Origin: Albimonas sp036154955
Lineage (GTDB): Bacteria; Pseudomonadota; Alphaproteobacteria; Rhodobacterales; Rhodobacteraceae
DNA length: 64,000 bases
Direction: 5' to 3'
Assembly (NCBI GenBank): GCA_036154955.1
Contig: JAYZWL010000003.1
Span: 21,615 to 85,614, forward strand
Shown here in pieces: positions 61,236 through 64,000 of this stretch. How positions within the stretch are numbered: position 1 is the first letter of the stretch; each line of letters starts with the position of its first letter. Below the pieces are notes generated by a model. The model was given only the letters and a program-made list of their open reading frames with translations. It ran no database searches and was not told the DNA's origin. The position numbers were made by a program, and so were the translations under genes.

Positions 61236-62569
61236 CCCACCCAGCCTTCGGAGAATTTCACCGGCTGGCCGCCGCGCGGGGCGACGAGCTGATCCTCCCA
61301 CATCACCCGGCGGCCGCGGATGATCGCGCCCACCGGCCAGCCGGTGACGGTGGTCCCGTCATAGGGCGTCCAGCCGCAGCGCGAGGCGATCCAGTCGTTG
61401 CGGATCTCGTGCCGGGCCTTCAGGTCCACCACGGTGAAATCGGCGTCGTAGCCCGCCGCGATCCGGCCCTTGCCGGCGATCCCGAAGATCCGCTGCGGCC
61501 CGGCCGAGGTCAGGTCCACGAAGCGCGCGAGGCTCATCCGCCCCTTCGCCACATGGTCCAGCATCATCGGAACCAGCGTCTGCACGCCCGGCATCCCGGA
61601 GGGGGAGGCGGGGTATTCCTTCGCCTTCGCCTCCAGTTCATGCGGCGCGTGGTCGGAGCCGAGGACGTCGACCACGCCGCGGCGCACCCCCTCCCAGATC
61701 GCCGCCTGATGGCTCGCGTCGCGCACCGGCGGGTTCATCTGCAAGAGCGTGCCCAGCCGGGCGTAGTCGTCGGCGTTGAGGCTCAGGTGATGGGGCGTCG
61801 CCTCGCAGGTGATCAGGTCCTTGTTGGCCTCCAGGATCGGGAACTCGTCCCCGGAGGAGATATGCAGGACATGCACCCGCCGGTTCTGCGCGCGCGCATG
61901 GCGGATCAGGCGGGTGGTGCACATCAGCGCCGCGGTCGCGTCGCGCCAGACAGGGTGGGAGGACGGGTCGCCGGGCACGCGCAGGGGCTTGCGCTCCTCC
62001 AGCCGCGACTCCTCCTCCGAATGCACCGCGACGCGGCGGCGGCCGTTGGCCAGCACGCGGGCCACATGCTCGTCGGCGTCGACCAGCAGCGTGCCGGTGG
62101 AGGAGCCCATGAACATCTTGATGCCGGCGCAGCCTTCCTGCCGCTCGGCCTCGGCCAGAAGCTCCACATTGTCTGCGGCGGCGCCGAACCAGAAGGCGAA
62201 ATCCACCGCCATGCGGGCCTTGCCGCGGGCGACCTTGTCGGCCAGCGCGTCGAAGGTGGTGGTGGTGGGGTTGGTGTTGGGCATCTCGAAGACCGAGGTC
62301 ACCCCGCCCATGGCGGCGGCGATGGCGCCGGTCTCCAGGTCCTCCTTGGCCTCGGCGCCGGGCTCGCGGAAATGCACCTGGCTGTCGATGACCCCTGGCA
62401 GGATGTGCAGGCCGGCGCAGTCGATGACCTCGCCGGCGTCGCGGCCCGCGAGGTCGCCGATATCGGAGATCTTGCCGTCGGTCACCGCGATGTCGGCCAG
62501 CCCGATCCCGTCATGGTTGGCCACCGTGCCGTTCTTGAGGATCAGGTCGGGGGCTTTGGCGGCGGGCAT
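61232..62569 (-). CDS. pyrC: Dihydroorotase
   Basis: A 445-residue dihydroorotase-type amidohydrolase that cyclises carbamoyl-aspartate in pyrimidine synthesis. The bridging Lys is K151 (GIKMFMGSS), and GSDHAPH and CEATPHHL carry further ligands. The usual H-x-H motif is D-S-Q64-V-H66, so the first metal His is Gln. I recall the same DSQVHFREPG sequence in other Rhodobacterales proteins, so it is a lineage feature, not a local error. Start 62569 is set by GGAG seven bases upstream; ATG at 62581 is less likely. Its stop overlaps the MFS start by four bases. Confidence 0.85.
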   Translation of the reverse strand: MPAAKAPDLILKNGTVANHDGIGLADIAVTDGKISDIGDLAGRDAGEVIDCAGLHILPGVIDSQVHFREPGAEAKEDLETGAIAAAMGGVTSVFEMPNTNPTTTTFDALADKVARGKARMAVDFAFWFGAAADNVELLAEAERQEGCAGIKMFMGSSTGTLLVDADEHVARVLANGRRRVAVHSEEESRLEERKPLRVPGDPSSHPVWRDATAALMCTTRLIRHARAQNRRVHVLHISSGDEFPILEANKDLITCEATPHHLSLNADDYARLGTLLQMNPPVRDASHQAAIWEGVRRGVVDVLGSDHAPHELEAKAKEYPASPSGMPGVQTLVPMMLDHVAKGRMSLARFVDLTSAGPQRIFGIAGKGRIAAGYDADFTVVDLKARHEIRNDWIASRCGWTPYDGTTVTGWPVGAIIRGRRVMWEDQLVAPRGGQPVKFSEGWVG

Positions 62570-62683
62570 GGCGGGCTCCATCGGTTCGGGACCGGTCCCG
62601 TTTAGCAGCGGGGGCGGGCGGAGGCGACGGCTATTCCCGCGCCGGCGGGGCCGATTCGACCGGTCGGCCGGCAGGCTTGGTGA

Positions 62684-62725
62684 TTGACGTCGGGTCGCCT
62701 GACGTCTAATGCATAACTCATGCAT
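62684..62725 (+). promoter_or_regulatory. Promoter and ATGCAT operator overlapping the MarR start
   Basis: TTGACG (62684-62689), a 17-base spacer and TAATGC (62707-62712) form a promoter whose start would be at about the ATG (62720). ATGCAT occurs at 62709-62714 and 62720-62725, five bases apart, so a regulator bound there would cover both the -10 and the start codon. Confidence 0.65.
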
Positions 62726-63247
62726 GATTCCCTCATCGCCAGCAAACTCGAAGCCCTCGCCGCCCTCGTCGCCGAAACCGCGGAGGGGGAGGGCGCGCGC
62801 GCCGGCGCCTCGGCCGCGGCGCTGCTGACCCTGCGCCATCACGGGCCGCTCGCCACCACCGCGCTCGCCCGCGTCCTCGGCGTCACCCAGCCCGCCGCCA
62901 CAAGGCTGCTGGACCGGCTCGCCGCCGACGGCCTCGTCGCGCGGGACCGCCCCTCCGGACGGCGGGAGGGGGCGGTGGCGCTGACCCCGGAAGGGCGGGC
63001 GGAGGCGGAGGGCCTGCAGGCCGCCCGCCTCGCCGCGCTGGCCGCCCTGCTGGCCCCGTTGCCGGAGCCGACCCGCCGCGGCTTCGTCGAGGGGCTCGAC
63101 GCCCTGCTCTCGGCCGCCGTCCGCGACCGGACCCAGGCCCGCCGGCTGTGCCGGTTCTGCGATCACGGGGTCTGCGACGGCCCCGTCTGTCCCATCGGCC
63201 GCGCCGCCTCCCGGATCGAGGCGGAGACACAGGAGCCTCCTCGATGA
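62720..63247 (+). CDS. MarR-family regulator with C-terminal Cys cluster
   Basis: A 175-residue MarR winged-helix regulator. The helix-turn-helix core is LARVLGVTQPAATRLLDRLAADGLVARDR (around 49-77), with the beta-wing RREGAVALT. After the dimerisation helix, C144-x2-C147-x4-C152-x4-C157 forms a compact Cys motif likely to bind a metal or sense redox state. The ATG at 62720 sits at the predicted transcription start with no ribosome binding site, so the mRNA is probably leaderless. It overlaps the downstream gene by four bases. Confidence 0.9.
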   Translation: MHDSLIASKLEALAALVAETAEGEGARAGASAAALLTLRHHGPLATTALARVLGVTQPAATRLLDRLAADGLVARDRPSGRREGAVALTPEGRAEAEGLQAARLAALAALLAPLPEPTRRGFVEGLDALLSAAVRDRTQARRLCRFCDHGVCDGPVCPIGRAASRIEAETQEPPR

Positions 63248-63855
63248 TCCTGACCCATGCCGGGGCCGCCCCCCGCATCGACCCCGCGGCCTGCGTGGCC
63301 GCCTCCGCCGTTGTCGCCGGCGACGTGACCGTCGGCCCGCGTTCGGTCGTGGGGCATGGCGCGGTGATCCGGGCCGAATCCGGCCCGGTGACCCTCGGCG
63401 CCGACTGCGTGGTGATGGAGGGCGCGGTCCTGCGCGGCGCGGTCGGGGCGCCGCTGCGGCTCGGCGATCGGGTGCTGGTCGGCCCCCGCGCCCATCTGAC
63501 CGGGTGCGAGGTCGGCGACGAGGTCTTCCTCGCCACCGGCTGCGCGGTGTTCAACCGCGCCGTGATCGGCGCGGGGGCCGAGGTGCGGATCAACGCCGTG
63601 GTCCACCTGCGCACGGTCCTCGCGCCCGGCGCCACGGTGCCCATCGGCTGGGTCGCGGTCGGCGACCCCGCGCGGCTGTTCCCGCCCGAGGCGCATGAGG
63701 CGATCTGGCGGGTCCAGCGCGACCTCGACTTCCCCGGCGTGGTCTTCGGCACCCCGCGGGGGGCCGACGGCGACGCCTCGCTGATGTCGCGCGCCATGCC
63801 CCGCTACGCCGCCGCCCTGGCCCGGGGGCTGCGGGAGGAGCGCCCGGCGGATTGA
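63244..63855 (+). CDS. Left-handed beta-helix hexapeptide protein, gamma-carbonic-anhydrase-like
   Basis: A 203-residue hexapeptide-repeat protein resembling gamma carbonic anhydrases: repeats such as VVAGDVTVGPRSVVGHGAVI, then VLVGPRAHLTGCEVGDEVFLATG. The metal-binding His of gamma carbonic anhydrase (G-H-x4-H) are replaced here, as the loop reads VGPRAHLTGC. It is probably not an active carbonic anhydrase but an acyltransferase-like or scaffold protein. Start 63244 overlaps the MarR stop by four bases, so it may be the regulator's operon partner and target. Confidence 0.82.
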   Translation: MILTHAGAAPRIDPAACVAASAVVAGDVTVGPRSVVGHGAVIRAESGPVTLGADCVVMEGAVLRGAVGAPLRLGDRVLVGPRAHLTGCEVGDEVFLATGCAVFNRAVIGAGAEVRINAVVHLRTVLAPGATVPIGWVAVGDPARLFPPEAHEAIWRVQRDLDFPGVVFGTPRGADGDASLMSRAMPRYAAALARGLREERPAD

Positions 63856-64000
63856 GCGCCTCGCGGGCGCCCGCACCCCCCCCTCCCCCACCCACCCACG
63901 CAGGCGGGGGGGGGGGCCGCGTCCCGGCCCCCAAACCACCCCACCCCCGCCCCCGCCGCCCCCCCGCCCGGGCGCCCCCGGCCCAACGGCGCCCGGGGCG
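63856..64000. other. C/G homopolymer-rich end of window
   Basis: The last 145 bases contain a run of eight C (near 63876-63883) and a run of eleven G (near 63906-63916) with further C-rich stretches; G-quadruplex-forming potential is evident. No gene is supported. Such runs are also error-prone in sequencing. Confidence 0.6.

Overview
The window is very GC-rich, densely packed alphaproteobacterial chromosome, most likely from a member of the Rhodobacterales or a close relative. Pointers are a CcrM-type GANTC methyltransferase, a MucR-type regulator, the mutY / DciA-like / dsbA / smc neighbourhood, VPLPA-CTERM surface proteins, an ELM1-family protein, GTTC-N7-GTTC (alphaproteobacterial LexA-type) boxes, and the nifU-tsaB-rimI-mucR-miaB block. 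No rRNA, tRNA, CRISPR array, insertion sequence or prophage was recognised.

Layout. 1-2007: a truncated acyl-CoA synthetase and a quinone oxidoreductase (minus strand). 2196-7755: a plus-strand catabolic and uptake cluster made of an FMN 2-hydroxyacid dehydrogenase, a mandelate-racemase-like enolase-superfamily enzyme, a 4-oxalocrotonate-tautomerase-like protein and an NMT1/SsuA-type ABC importer. 7799-11805: a DksA-like protein, a radical SAM protein behind a triple LexA-type box, RNase HII and CcrM behind a cluster of GANTC sites. 12244-19365: DUF805, mutY, a DciA-like protein, dsbA and smc. 19399-21092: two tandem VPLPA-CTERM proteins. 21526-30009: lgt, midA-like, pgeF, an M24-fold hydrolase, an Lrp/AsnC regulator, an ELM1-family gene, trxB and an FAD oxidoreductase. 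30217-34288: an exported protein, queF, folD, two PaaI-type thioesterases and pdeM.

34410-42690: an acetyltransferase, a LprI-MliC lysozyme-inhibitor fusion, a DEXH helicase of the ligase-associated DNA-damage-response type, then the Anbu module (ATP-grasp, alpha-E, transglutaminase-like, Anbu peptidase). 43079-48321: a TadE-like gene followed by three large TadG-like paralogues, set in AT-rich promoter islands and separated by terminators, with no Tad secretion machinery nearby. 48426-53493: a soluble lytic transglycosylase and a purine-salvage operon (amidohydrolase, PNP, SDR). 53693-58283: UspA, NifU-like, TsaB, RimI-like, MucR, MiaB. 58605-62569: a coupled minus-strand operon dihydroorotase, MFS exporter, two glycosyltransferase-like genes. 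62720-63855: a MarR-type regulator with a C-terminal Cys cluster and a hexapeptide-repeat protein. The window ends in long C and G homopolymers.

The points of most interest are the orphan TadG triplication, the LexA-type boxes in front of the radical SAM protein, the helicase and (weaker) pdeM, the mandelate-like module whose racemase homologue has Arg in place of the second catalytic Lys, the GANTC cluster before ccrM, and the probably leaderless MarR gene with a palindrome over its start. A dispersed long inverted repeat built on a CCCCGGG core recurs at four loci.
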